A stretch of 64,000 nucleotides of DNA. Source: Pseudidiomarina sp. CB1. Its GTDB lineage: Bacteria; Pseudomonadota; Gammaproteobacteria; Enterobacterales; Alteromonadaceae. Positions 25,221-34,677 of the stretch are shown here, in pieces. Below the pieces are notes generated by a model, which saw only the letters and a program-made list of their open reading frames with translations, was not told where the DNA came from and did not search any database. Within the stretch, counting starts at the first letter, position 1. Each line of letters begins with the position of its first letter. Made by a program: the position numbers and the translations under genes. The DNA is taken from positions 1,116,001 to 1,180,000 of the forward strand of contig NZ_JANTPU010000001.1 of assembly GCF_024752025.1 (NCBI RefSeq), in the 5' to 3' direction.

Positions 25221-27185
25221 CTATTCACCAAGATGTTTGGCAAAGAAGGCCAACATCTTCTGCCAACGTTCAATATTGTTCTCGGGCAAAAAGAAACCAT
25301 GCCCTTCATCCTCTTTATATAACCACTCGTAAGGGTGATTCCGTTCTTTCAAAGCATCACGTAAACGAAATGCATGGGTTTCAGGAACACGTCGATCCGC
25401 TCCACCTTGGATTATAAACACTGGAGCCTTGAGTTTTTCGACATTATGTAATGGTGACTGAGCTTTACGTTCCTCTGCTTCAGCTGGCAGTACGCGGTTT
25501 AAGTAGTTACGCCCCGCCAAGGCTTGTGGAATGTCGCCCTCTTCAAACATTAAGTCTAGGTCATAGACGCCCACAAAACCGACGATACATTGGTACTTAT
25601 CCGGTTCGCGCACGCCGCTTTGTAACGCCGCATAGCCACCGTAAGAAGCACCATAGACGCACACGCGATCAGGGTCGACCATACCTTGGTCAATCAGGTA
25701 ATCCACCCCGTCCGTCATATCGTCGATCATGGTTGTGCCCCAGTTCTTATAACCGGCCTCAAGAAACTCGCGGCCAAAGCCACCCGAGCCTCGAAAGTTC
25801 GGTTGTAAGACTGCGTAACCATGCTCAGCAAATACTTTCGCGTCGCTATCTATCCCCATTAGACTGTCTTTAACGCCATGAGGCCCACCGTGCGGCAATA
25901 AAATCAACGGCAAGTTTTCGGCTTCTTGATCTTTCGGTAGCGTTAAAATTGCTTGAATCTCTCGTCCGTCTCGGCTCTCGTAAATAATAGCTTCTGTCTT
26001 CGGAAACTTGTGCTTCGCTAACCAAGGTCGTGACTCCGCAACGGGAACCAATTTGCCGGCGCTCCGATCAAACATATAGAACGACGGCGATTTGTTGGCT
26101 GAGCTAACACTCACAATCAATTTACTGTTATCGCGTGTGGCCGAGGTAATACCTACTGCTTGTTCAGGAAAGGTAGCCATTAAGCTTTGTAACAATCGTG
26201 AATAGTCAGCGTCTTCAACGTCCGCAAAAAAGAAACTATCAATCGTCGCATATTCAAATGCCGCACCAATGAGCTCGTTGGCGCGACCATCCTTGATGCT
26301 CATAATGGGTAACAGGTCAACGTTCGGGTGCGTCGCCAGCACGGTCTCCTGACGCTCACTCAAATCCATCACACTCAACGAACGCGTATCGGTTTTGCTG
26401 TTGCTTAGGCCGACCACTTGATCGCTATTTGGCAGCATCCGCAACGGAACAAAACCTCCTTCGTCCGAAGCATAGCTCGTCACTTCATACCATTCTTGAT
26501 TTGCGCCATCACGCCCTAAAATAACGGTTTTGTTATCTTCTTCAGGATCAACACCCACAACCATGCGCGATACCCCGTCACTATCAAGGATTACCGACAC
26601 ATTGGTATTACGATAAGCGCGCAATGGGATACGTCCTTCAGAGCGCTTACGTCCAGAATCGATTTTTATGGTATACAAATCAAGGTAGGGTTCTTGTGAG
26701 GTAAAACTACGTTGATAAATCATCACCGCATCAGGTTCTTGCGGCAAATAATCAACCACTTGCGCGAACACGTATTCACCACTTTTGGAACGCGGCCCAG
26801 TCAGAATAATTTGATTCGAGCCATCGGCATCCATGGCGAAAATTTCGCCAGTAGCTGCGGGCATTTCCAACGGTCCTACTTCACGCGCCATAGAAAAAAT
26901 AAGCCGTTCATCATTTGCCCAATTAAATGATGCGACGGACTCACCCTCGCGGCCTTGAGTAATACGCAAGATTTCATTGTCATCGATGGCGATAACAGTT
27001 AACTGCACAGTACCCTTTTCGGTTCGCGACGTAGCGGCCAAGTAATCCCCACCTGGGGAAATTTTTACATCTAAATATTGTGACGGACGAGCGTATAGCT
27101 CCAGCAGCTCATCGTTAATTTCGAAGCTCTGCGCAACACTGCTTGAGGTTAGAGCAATCAACCCCAGTAAAATGAATCGTTTCAT
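25221..27185 (-). CDS. Secreted S9 family peptidase (third of three)
   Basis: 654 aa. Signal peptide MKRFILLGLIALTSSSVAQS, then a propeller domain and the catalytic domain: CVYGASYGGYAALQS (Ser; Ala in place of the more usual Gly before it), IIQGGADRRVPETH (Asp) and DEGHGFFLPENN (His). LLPHGGPHGVKDSL and NFRGSGGFGREF match the first peptidase at 8413, so these two look like paralogues, while the second (17684) is more distant. The start has AGAGGGCAAC upstream. It lies 104 bases downstream of the fourth TonB-dependent receptor on the same strand, separated by a terminator; the pair may work together on peptides. Confidence 0.92.
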   Translation of the reverse strand: MKRFILLGLIALTSSSVAQSFEINDELLELYARPSQYLDVKISPGGDYLAATSRTEKGTVQLTVIAIDDNEILRITQGREGESVASFNWANDERLIFSMAREVGPLEMPAATGEIFAMDADGSNQIILTGPRSKSGEYVFAQVVDYLPQEPDAVMIYQRSFTSQEPYLDLYTIKIDSGRKRSEGRIPLRAYRNTNVSVILDSDGVSRMVVGVDPEEDNKTVILGRDGANQEWYEVTSYASDEGGFVPLRMLPNSDQVVGLSNSKTDTRSLSVMDLSERQETVLATHPNVDLLPIMSIKDGRANELIGAAFEYATIDSFFFADVEDADYSRLLQSLMATFPEQAVGITSATRDNSKLIVSVSSANKSPSFYMFDRSAGKLVPVAESRPWLAKHKFPKTEAIIYESRDGREIQAILTLPKDQEAENLPLILLPHGGPHGVKDSLMGIDSDAKVFAEHGYAVLQPNFRGSGGFGREFLEAGYKNWGTTMIDDMTDGVDYLIDQGMVDPDRVCVYGASYGGYAALQSGVREPDKYQCIVGFVGVYDLDLMFEEGDIPQALAGRNYLNRVLPAEAEERKAQSPLHNVEKLKAPVFIIQGGADRRVPETHAFRLRDALKERNHPYEWLYKEDEGHGFFLPENNIERWQKMLAFFAKHLGE

Positions 27186-27226
27186 GTTGCCCTCTACGAT
27201 TTATTCGACAAAAAATCTATTCGACA

Positions 27227-27252
27227 AAAAAGCCCCACCGAGGTGGGGCTTT
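27227..27252 (-). terminator. Terminator of the fourth TonB-dependent receptor gene
   Basis: AAAAGCCCCACC - GAG - GTGGGGCTTTT (outer pairs uneven by one base), in the gap between the receptor stop (27290) and the S9 peptidase start. The gap also has two copies of ATTCGACAAAAAA just upstream of the peptidase. Confidence 0.85.
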
Positions 27253-27289
27253 TATCAGTTCACAACATTCTCGGTGACCGCAGCTTAAC

Positions 27290-30241
27290 TTAGAAGCTGT
27301 AAGTAAGGTTAAAGAATGCGCGACGGCCTAAGTAATCCAACTGTGAAGCAAACAATGGTACGTTACCCACTGTATAAGATGCTGCTGGACTGACTAACGG
27401 CGGCTGCTTGTCAAACAAGTTAGCAATACCGAAAGTCACTTCCATACTGTTCGACAACTGCGTATTCGCAGACAATGAATGCAGCACGTAAACTGGTGTT
27501 TCAGCGACGAAACGTACTTTATTGCCACGATACGTAGTGTCATCAAAGCCGTAATAGTCATACTCGTCAGTCTTGTCGTAGTACGTGATGTTCCAGTTGT
27601 AGCTCCAATCGTCACGGCTCAAGGTAGTGTTGATGCTACCAATGTGACGTGGGTTACCGATGCGGCCAATGTACTGGCTTGGCTCGTCAGTAGAGAAGCG
27701 CTGGAATGAACGTTGGATCTGGTTGGTATGATCCCACTTCACGCGTAAATCACCAAACTCGAATGAGTCTTGGTAAGTCACAACAAAGTCGATACCACGA
27801 ACGATCTGCTCAGCAGTATTCAAGTAACCGCCACGTACTTCGATGATACTCCAGTCGCCATCTTCAGAGCCGTCACGACGGTCAAACTGATCGCAGAATG
27901 GTTCATTGGCAAAATCTTCAGAAGTGTAACATTGACTCAATACCGCAGAACCGGCAACACTTGAGATTTGGTCGTTGATGACGACGTCATAGTAGTCAAC
28001 AGACGCTGCAAAAGTGCCTTCTGGGCTGGTATAAACCAAACCAATGCCTTCTGAAACTGAAGTTTCTGCTGCCAACTGACCTGCACCACCACCAGTGATT
28101 GAGGTCATTGAACCACCGCTACCAATCGCATCAGTGTAACTTTCTGGAATGCCATCTGCCGCACAGTTCTCACGAATACGCGGGTTAGTTGACTCAACCC
28201 AGTTCAAACATGGATCCGCGGTTTGCCCGATGAAGCCTGTTTGGTTTTCAAGATACAGCTCATACAAAGCTGGCGCACGGAATGATGTGCCGCGTGAAGC
28301 GCGTACACGGAAGCCGTGACCAATACTCCAGTTCATGCTGGCTTTGTAAGTGGTATCGCTACCGTACACGTTAACATCAGTCCAACGACCTGAAGCGGTT
28401 AAATCTAGCGCTTCAATCATTGGTAAGTCACGTAACAACGGCAGTTGGAACTCGGCATAAACCGCACGAGTAAAGGCTGAACCAGCGGTAATACCTGCAC
28501 CTGTTAAGCCCCAAGAATTACCGTTACGGGTATGAATCCCTGGCGTATCGTCGATTTCGTCACGCTGCCAGTAAACACCCATTGCCGCACCAACCGGACC
28601 TTCAGGAAGGTTAAACAAGTCACCTGTGATGTAAGCATCCAACGTGTCTTGGCGGTACATAGTGTTACCAGTGTCGATACCGAACAAGAAGTCAGCTGCT
28701 TCTTGGCTTGGGTTACCGTAGATGTTGCTTGGATCAAACCAGTCGTAAGTCACACATTCTTTGTTTGAGAACTCGGTCACTTGGCCTTCACAAGGTACGC
28801 CAAGCAATTGGTACTGAGCCATCAACATTGAGTCACGGAAGATGATATCTTGCTCGTACTCACCGCTGTTATGTGAACGTTGATACGAAACGTCCCAGTT
28901 CCAAAAGCCAATCGCACCTTCTAGACCGATAACCGCACGGCTGTAATCAACAGTCGTTTTATTACCGTAATGCTTGGCATTGTAATGTACCGGCATAACA
29001 TAGCTCGTACCGTTACCTGACCAACCCTCTACAGAGTTGACTGGAACATAACCACCGATGTCCGCAGTCCAGAACTGACGAACACTTTCCGACTTAGTCA
29101 CACGACGGCTATGCAAGAGCTCGCCGTACATTGACATCGAGTCAGTTAAGTCATAATCAGTTTGGAAGTAAACCGACGATACTGTGGTACGCGGGATCAT
29201 GGTTGCGTTTAAGCGGCCTGGGTGACCGCCACCATCCATCAAGGCGTCCGTTTCGCGATCGTAACCAGCCCAATACCAGCCATCTGGTGCTGAGTCTACG
29301 CCTGGGTTGGTTTCAGAAACATGTGTGTAACCAAAGTCGTTATAGTCGTACTGAATACGGCCGCTTGCCACGCCTGGCGCGATGCTGGCATGCCATAAAC
29401 CGAAACCACTCTCACTACAGTGGTAATCACCGGTTTCAGGATCGATTGGATCATAACGCTGACCAGTATCGTAATCGAACAAGTAACGTTGTGAACAATC
29501 AAAATAGTCACGGTCTTTGCGTTGTAGACCAGTGTTGACGTTGTGGTCGGCCACTACACGCCATGAGCCACGGTCAAATGCTTCACCGTAAGTCGCATTC
29601 ACACGAAAACGCTCGCCGCCTTTTTCAAACGGTTGCGTGCCAGAGATATTGACTTCACCACCTTCGCCACGCTTGGTGATGATGTTAATAACACCAGCTA
29701 CCGCGTCAGAACCGTAAAGTGAAGATGCACCGTCTTTCAGGATTTCAACACGCTCAACCACACTGATCGGCAAGGCGTTCATGTCGAATGCAGAAACTGC
29801 ACCACGGGTACCTGCTGGTCCGGCACGACGGCCATTCAACAGAACCAAGGTACGGTTTGCGCCTAGACCACGCATTGAAATTGATTCAGCACCGCTACCA
29901 CCGTTAGTCACAAAACCTACAGAGTAAGCAGAAATGAGCTGATCCGAGCCCGCAGCGACTGTCGACGTACGTAGCAATTCGCCAAGAGTGTTCAAGCCTT
30001 GCTCTTCAGCTAGTTCAGCGGTAATGATTTCAACTGGGGTTGGGTTATCTAAACCGTCAGTACGAATACGAGAACCTGTGACTAAAATTTTCTCAGCAGG
30101 TTCTTCTTGTTGTGCTTCGTCTTGCTCTTCTTCAGAGCCTTGATCTTGCGCGTAGACGGGGGCACCCGCCAAAAGCACAGAGCCGAATCCGGCCATCATA
30201 ATGGTACGGATCGAGCTCGACAAATATGACTTCTCAATCAT
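27290..30241 (-). CDS. TonB-dependent outer-membrane receptor (fourth of four)
   Basis: 983 aa. The signal peptide (MIEKSYLSSSIRTIMMAGFG) ends near PVYAQ and is followed by a Glu/Gln-rich linker and EKILVTGSRIRTDG. The plug shows SMRGLGANRTLVLLNGRRAG, LPISVVERVEILKDGASSLY and AGVINIITKRGEGG. The barrel ends ARRAFFNLTYSF with terminal Phe. Start ATG has GGGAGAGAC upstream. Several conserved Cys pairs occur in loops (ENCAADGIPES, QCYTSEDFANEPFCDQF). This last pattern is also seen in the first receptor, so those two are probably closer to each other. It is followed by the S9 peptidase gene. Confidence 0.93.
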   Translation of the reverse strand: MIEKSYLSSSIRTIMMAGFGSVLLAGAPVYAQDQGSEEEQDEAQQEEPAEKILVTGSRIRTDGLDNPTPVEIITAELAEEQGLNTLGELLRTSTVAAGSDQLISAYSVGFVTNGGSGAESISMRGLGANRTLVLLNGRRAGPAGTRGAVSAFDMNALPISVVERVEILKDGASSLYGSDAVAGVINIITKRGEGGEVNISGTQPFEKGGERFRVNATYGEAFDRGSWRVVADHNVNTGLQRKDRDYFDCSQRYLFDYDTGQRYDPIDPETGDYHCSESGFGLWHASIAPGVASGRIQYDYNDFGYTHVSETNPGVDSAPDGWYWAGYDRETDALMDGGGHPGRLNATMIPRTTVSSVYFQTDYDLTDSMSMYGELLHSRRVTKSESVRQFWTADIGGYVPVNSVEGWSGNGTSYVMPVHYNAKHYGNKTTVDYSRAVIGLEGAIGFWNWDVSYQRSHNSGEYEQDIIFRDSMLMAQYQLLGVPCEGQVTEFSNKECVTYDWFDPSNIYGNPSQEAADFLFGIDTGNTMYRQDTLDAYITGDLFNLPEGPVGAAMGVYWQRDEIDDTPGIHTRNGNSWGLTGAGITAGSAFTRAVYAEFQLPLLRDLPMIEALDLTASGRWTDVNVYGSDTTYKASMNWSIGHGFRVRASRGTSFRAPALYELYLENQTGFIGQTADPCLNWVESTNPRIRENCAADGIPESYTDAIGSGGSMTSITGGGAGQLAAETSVSEGIGLVYTSPEGTFAASVDYYDVVINDQISSVAGSAVLSQCYTSEDFANEPFCDQFDRRDGSEDGDWSIIEVRGGYLNTAEQIVRGIDFVVTYQDSFEFGDLRVKWDHTNQIQRSFQRFSTDEPSQYIGRIGNPRHIGSINTTLSRDDWSYNWNITYYDKTDEYDYYGFDDTTYRGNKVRFVAETPVYVLHSLSANTQLSNSMEVTFGIANLFDKQPPLVSPAASYTVGNVPLFASQLDYLGRRAFFNLTYSF

Positions 30242-30315
30242 TTGTCTCTCCCTGGGATTATTGATTAACTCTTTACGAGCTTATTATTATGCAGAACCTT
30301 AAGGTTGCTTTAGCC

Positions 30316-30343
30316 AAGTCTATGCCTGTTCAAAACTAGACTT
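30316..30343. promoter_or_regulatory. Possible operator: inverted repeat AAGTCTA-N14-TAGACTT
   Basis: Perfect 7-base inverted repeat about 75-100 bases upstream of the fourth receptor gene. The half-site TAGAC recurs at 30452-30473 and at 42033-42046. Chance occurrence cannot be excluded. Confidence 0.3.
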
Positions 30344-30451
30344 GTGAACAGAAGTGAACCATAGAAAGCGAGCAATGACAACAAAAATTAACATAGTTGT
30401 ATCGTTCGATTGTACTTTTTTTGTTGCTTACCAATAGCGTAGATTTAACAA

Positions 30452-30473
30452 ACTAGACCACTACTAGACCACT
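30452..30473. repeat. 11-bp direct repeat ACTAGACCACT x2
   Basis: Two exact tandem copies of ACTAGACCACT, about 300 bases before the kinase start and about 210 before the receptor start. The copies place TAGAC half-sites 11 bp apart, one helical turn, as would suit a tandem-binding regulator. Confidence 0.45.
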
Positions 30474-30768
30474 AAGTATAGAGCTATTAACTAGAGACAA
30501 AATGTCGGATAAATGCGTTAAAAAGCATTAAATTTTTATGCGTCGCTATTAAAGGATCGGTGTAAATACGAAGAGAGAATAGTTATCGAGCAAAGCTTTA
30601 TTAACATTTCGTAACAAAATCGGTAGCTAACACCAGTTCAAATCCTTTAAGTTGTATATTTTTTAACCAAGACATTTTCTTCAGACGCTCCACCAAAGTC
30701 GAGCTTGACCCCAGGTCACTCCTCAAGCTAACTTCGATAAGTTCGAATCCACGCTTTTGGAAGCCACA

Positions 30769-33700
30769 ATGACCCTAGTCCTAATTTTCGCCGCACTTGC
30801 CTATATCGCAACACTATTCGGCGTCGCCCACTACGGCGATAAACCGGGTACATGGGCAAATCGACTGAGTTATCGTCCGTCGGTTTATAGTATGTCATTG
30901 GCCATTTACTGTACTTCGTGGACGTATTACGGTGCGGTAGGTAACGCTGCCAGTTTTGGCTGGGCTTACCTACCAATTTTGTTAGGCCCGTTTTTACTAT
31001 TTCTGATTGGTCTCCCGCTCATCGAAAAGCTAGTATCGGTCAGTAAACAACAGAACATCACCTCGATTGCGGACTTTATTGCCAGTCGCTACGGCAAGCG
31101 CCAACGCCTTGCCCTATTCGTCACCTTAATTGCTGCGTTAGCGACCATTCCGTATATCGCCTTGCAACTCAAAGCGGTGGGAATGACGTTTTTGGTGCTT
31201 ACCGAAAACACCACAGCGCTTACAGAATTCTCCATCAATGAGCTGGCTGCTGCCGCGCTTATGGCAGTTTTCGCCATGCTGTTCGGCACGCGCCACATTG
31301 AAGTCACCGAGTATCGCAATGGGATGATCCTCGCGATTGCTTTTGAGTCAGCGGTTAAATTGGTTGCGCTACTTGCAGCGGCTTGGTTCGCTTGGTCGCT
31401 CTTTGCCGACGTCTCGCCTGTCAGTATGTGGGAGCAAATCAGTCGCCCCGAGCGCCCAGAATGGTCATGGCAAGCCGTCGGTGAGTTTGATTTTATCGTG
31501 CAAACACTGATGGCAGCTGGGGTTATATTGTGTCTGCCGCGGCAATTCCACGTTACCGTTGTGGATAACGTCAACGTCGACCATCTGCGTACCGCGCGAT
31601 GGGGCTTTCCGCTCTATCTTGCACTCATTGCCGCAGCCATAGTGCCCATCGCGTTAAGCGGTAATTTGTTTTTGGGTAACGGCGTTGACGGCTCAACCTA
31701 CGCTTTGCAGTTACCCTTGCTGCACGATCAGACTTGGCTCGCAGTTTTTATCTTTATTGGTGGTTTTTCGGCTGCCACCGCAATGGTGATTATTGCCTCA
31801 GTAACGCTCAGCACGATGGTCACCAATGACGTCATCATGCCGCTAATTCTACAGCGCGGCCAACGCTTCCCGTTTGCCACTCCAGAAAGCCGCAAGACCT
31901 CAGAAGTACAATCTTTTCAAGGGCGACTACTGCTGATTCGTCGGATTGCCATTGGCGTGATCCTATTACTCTCCTATTTATGCTATTACCTGTGGGCGGC
32001 TAACACAGGCCTCGTCAGCATAGGTTTGTTAGCCTTTTCCGTCGTTTTACAATTGCTGCCCGCTATCCTTGGCGGCCTCTATTGGCGACGCGGGCATGCG
32101 CGCGGTGTTTATATTGGTCTTGGTGTCGGTCTGATGGCGTGGTTATTCAGTGTCGCCTTGCCTATGTACCTGCCACACGAGATCAACGATACCAGCATCA
32201 TCACCCAAGGTACGGTCATCAGCTTGTTACTCAACACCGCCGCGTACGTGGTGTTTTCCTATGTTGCCCAACCACGCCTGGTCGATCGCATCCAAGCAAC
32301 CGCTTTCGTGATGCCGCGTAACGCGGTGCAAGAACACACCATAGGCCGGCATCACCAAGCCACCAATGGTGACATGTTACTGCTACTAAAAACCTTTGTC
32401 GGCGAAGAACGTACGCGCCAATTGCTTGCGTATTTCAATGATGCCCAACAAGCATTCATCGATGACAGTAATAAAGAGGATGTCGCCCGCCGCGAATTCA
32501 TCGACTACGTTGAACGCGCGCTCACCGGAGTGCTCGGGGCAGCAACCGCGCGCTCGTTGATTGAAGCAGCCCTACGTGACCGCCGACTCCACCTTGAAGA
32601 AGTCGTGCACTTCTTCGACGACACGACACAGGCCCTGCAAACCCAGCAGTCCATTTTATTCAGTTCACTCGAAAACTTAGCGCAAGGCATTAGCGTGGTC
32701 GATGCCGAGTTGCGCTTAGTGGCGTGGAATAAACGTTACCTTGATCTCTTTGACTACCCCGAAGGCATGGTCAAACCGGGACAGCCTATAGCAACACTTA
32801 TTCGCTATAACGCCGAACGCGGTGAGTGTGGACCCGGTGAAATTGATGAGCTGGTCAGTAAGCGTTTGAACTACATGCAAATGGGCTCACCACACCGTTT
32901 TATTCGTCGGCGTGGCGATGGCCGAGTCATTGAAATGGTCGGCAACCCGCTGCCCAATGGTGGCTTCGTCACCAGTTTTACCGACATTACCGAGCACGTT
33001 GAGACGGCCCAAGCCCTCGAAGAGGCCAATATTGACCTTGAGCAACGCATGAATACTCGGCAACGTAAAATTCGTGAGATCAATAATGAGCTCACCGAAG
33101 AGATTGAACGTCGTCGCAAAGTCGAGGTGGAGCTCAAACAAGCCAAACAGGAAGCCGAAGAGGCGAATGCATCCAAAACCCGCTTTTTGGCGCTGGCGAG
33201 TCATGACATTCTGCAGCCCCTTAATGCCGCACGGTTGTATTTATCGGCAATGGACGAGAGCAACCTGAGTTCCCACAACCAACAACTGAGCAGCAAGCTC
33301 GATACCGCATTGGCCTCGACAGAACACCTACTTAGTACCTTATTGCAAATTGCGAAAATGGACCAAGGCGCACTACAACCGAGTTTTCGGCATGTACAAC
33401 TGAGCTCGGTGTTGCAACCGCTGATCCATGAATATACCGTGCTTGCGCAGCAACGCGGAATTGAGCTGCGCAGCCATTGGCGCGATGCTGTTATCTACAC
33501 GGACCCAACGTACCTACGGCGGATTATCCAAAACTTTCTTTCCAATGCCATCAAGTACAACCGCGATCATGGCAAAGTGTTGCTAAGTGTGCGGCAACGG
33601 GGCGAGCACCTACAAATGGCGGTGTGGGATACCGGGCCCGGAATTACCAGTCAACAGCGCCATCGAATCTTTGATGCCTTTTACCGCGGCCAGAACACTC

Positions 33701-34257
33701 GCGTTGAAGGCGTGGGCCTCGGGCTTAGCGTTGCCAAACGTATGAGTGAGCAACTGCACTGTGAACTTAAACTTAGCAGTGTTGAAGGACGTGGAAGTTG
33801 TTTTATGGTGACCGTGCCGAAAGGTGCCGAAGCACAGGTTTATCAGCCGCAGGCTGAGCAAGAACACGGCACTCCAAGCGATCATCTGACCTTGGTGTGC
33901 GTCGACGATGACCCCGAAAACCTCAGTGCCTTGCGCGCCTTGCTGGAAAAATGGGGCTGCACGGTCGAAACCTTTACCAGTAGCACAACTGCTTTGCAGT
34001 ATGCGAGCACGCACAGCGCACCCGATGGTGTCTTGTTAGACTACCAACTTGGCGATGATGAACATGATGGACTCACACTGGTGCAGGCGCTGCGCGAGTT
34101 TTGGGGCGAGACATTAACCGGCGCACTGGTCACTGCGATGCGTGACGACCACGTGCGTCAACAGGCACGCCAACAGCAGTTACTTTTTATCGCCAAGCCG
34201 GTCAAGCCTGCGCAACTCAAAGCCCTGCTGCGGCACTTACAAAAACTAGCGGTCTGA
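30769..34257 (+). CDS. CrbS-like hybrid sensor histidine kinase with SLC5 transporter domain
   Basis: About 1162 aa. Residues 1-~500 form a PutP/SLC5-like membrane domain with about 13 helices (LIEKLVSVSKQQNITSIADF; FIASRYGKRQRLALFVTL). Next come a PAS-like domain (LAQGISVVDAELRLVAWNKR), a coiled coil, the HisKA domain with FLALASHDILQPLNAARLYL (phospho-His812), a HATPase domain (FLSNAIKYNRD; VWDTGPGI; GVGLGLSVAK) and a C-terminal receiver with LTLVCVDDDPENLSAL and phospho-Asp1091 (GVLLDYQLG). Start chosen at ATG 30769 with GGAAG before it. This architecture is that of CrbS/MxtR, known in Vibrio and Pseudomonas to control acs and acetate use with the LuxR-type partner CrbR. A CrbR-like gene and acs lie downstream at 39036-41842. 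Confidence 0.9.
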   Translation: MTLVLIFAALAYIATLFGVAHYGDKPGTWANRLSYRPSVYSMSLAIYCTSWTYYGAVGNAASFGWAYLPILLGPFLLFLIGLPLIEKLVSVSKQQNITSIADFIASRYGKRQRLALFVTLIAALATIPYIALQLKAVGMTFLVLTENTTALTEFSINELAAAALMAVFAMLFGTRHIEVTEYRNGMILAIAFESAVKLVALLAAAWFAWSLFADVSPVSMWEQISRPERPEWSWQAVGEFDFIVQTLMAAGVILCLPRQFHVTVVDNVNVDHLRTARWGFPLYLALIAAAIVPIALSGNLFLGNGVDGSTYALQLPLLHDQTWLAVFIFIGGFSAATAMVIIASVTLSTMVTNDVIMPLILQRGQRFPFATPESRKTSEVQSFQGRLLLIRRIAIGVILLLSYLCYYLWAANTGLVSIGLLAFSVVLQLLPAILGGLYWRRGHARGVYIGLGVGLMAWLFSVALPMYLPHEINDTSIITQGTVISLLLNTAAYVVFSYVAQPRLVDRIQATAFVMPRNAVQEHTIGRHHQATNGDMLLLLKTFVGEERTRQLLAYFNDAQQAFIDDSNKEDVARREFIDYVERALTGVLGAATARSLIEAALRDRRLHLEEVVHFFDDTTQALQTQQSILFSSLENLAQGISVVDAELRLVAWNKRYLDLFDYPEGMVKPGQPIATLIRYNAERGECGPGEIDELVSKRLNYMQMGSPHRFIRRRGDGRVIEMVGNPLPNGGFVTSFTDITEHVETAQALEEANIDLEQRMNTRQRKIREINNELTEEIERRRKVEVELKQAKQEAEEANASKTRFLALASHDILQPLNAARLYLSAMDESNLSSHNQQLSSKLDTALASTEHLLSTLLQIAKMDQGALQPSFRHVQLSSVLQPLIHEYTVLAQQRGIELRSHWRDAVIYTDPTYLRRIIQNFLSNAIKYNRDHGKVLLSVRQRGEHLQMAVWDTGPGITSQQRHRIFDAFYRGQNTRVEGVGLGLSVAKRMSEQLHCELKLSSVEGRGSCFMVTVPKGAEAQVYQPQAEQEHGTPSDHLTLVCVDDDPENLSALRALLEKWGCTVETFTSSTTALQYASTHSAPDGVLLDYQLGDDEHDGLTLVQALREFWGETLTGALVTAMRDDHVRQQARQQQLLFIAKPVKPAQLKALLRHLQKLAV

Positions 34258-34677
34258 TGCATGCACCGCAACACAGCGACCACCTTGCAAGGTAACCACT
34301 GGGCGAGGGAGCACTTCACAGGTGCCCATGATGCCAAACTCTTGTTGATAAGCTTGCTGTAACTCACGATGCTCATTAATGAGCTTCGTTAAAACCTCTG
34401 CATCCACCGTCGACGTCGAGTAACCCAAGTAGTAGTCGGGGCCACCACAAGGACGGTGGCCGACCTCTGCTAAACGACATTGTTTGGCGTCTTCGGCGTA
34501 CGCCATTCCTACCATTGAGCGGATCTGTTGGTCCATCTCAGTGATCTGATTTTGCATCTGCTGTTGATCTTGCAGCGCAATTTCTGGTTCCGCCACCGTC
34601 TCTTGTTGGGGTGGCTGGCACCCCATCACGAGCAGCGATAGCCCCATCACGCCAAAGGTTTGCCATACCGTGTTCAT
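34246..34677 (-). CDS. Small predicted lipoprotein of unknown function
   Basis: 143 aa, family not recognised. N-terminal lipoprotein signal with lipobox LVMGC (Cys about residue 20), then a Gln/Glu-rich stretch (PPQQETVAEPEIALQDQQQM) predicted to be helical. A C-terminal part has four more Cys residues (KQCRLAEVGHRPCGG; GTCEVL; GGRCVAV) that could form two disulfides in the periplasm. It starts as ATGA overlapping the stop codon of the S8 protease, so it is translationally coupled to it and may be a partner of that secreted enzyme. Its 3' end overlaps the convergent kinase gene by 12 bases. Confidence 0.75.
   Translation of the reverse strand: MNTVWQTFGVMGLSLLVMGCQPPQQETVAEPEIALQDQQQMQNQITEMDQQIRSMVGMAYAEDAKQCRLAEVGHRPCGGPDYYLGYSTSTVDAEVLTKLINEHRELQQAYQQEFGIMGTCEVLPRPVVTLQGGRCVAVHASDR

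Larger units (their letters stand above)
30242..30768. other. Divergent region between receptor gene and CrbS-like kinase gene
   Basis: 527 bases, AT-rich, no credible gene. It contains TGCCTGTTCAAAACTAG (30323-30339), shared with the upstream region of the second receptor; an inverted repeat AAGTCTA-N14-TAGACTT (30316-30343); and a direct repeat ACTAGACCACT twice (30452-30473). These TAGAC half-sites also form a palindrome upstream of acs and may be regulator binding sites. Confidence 0.45.
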
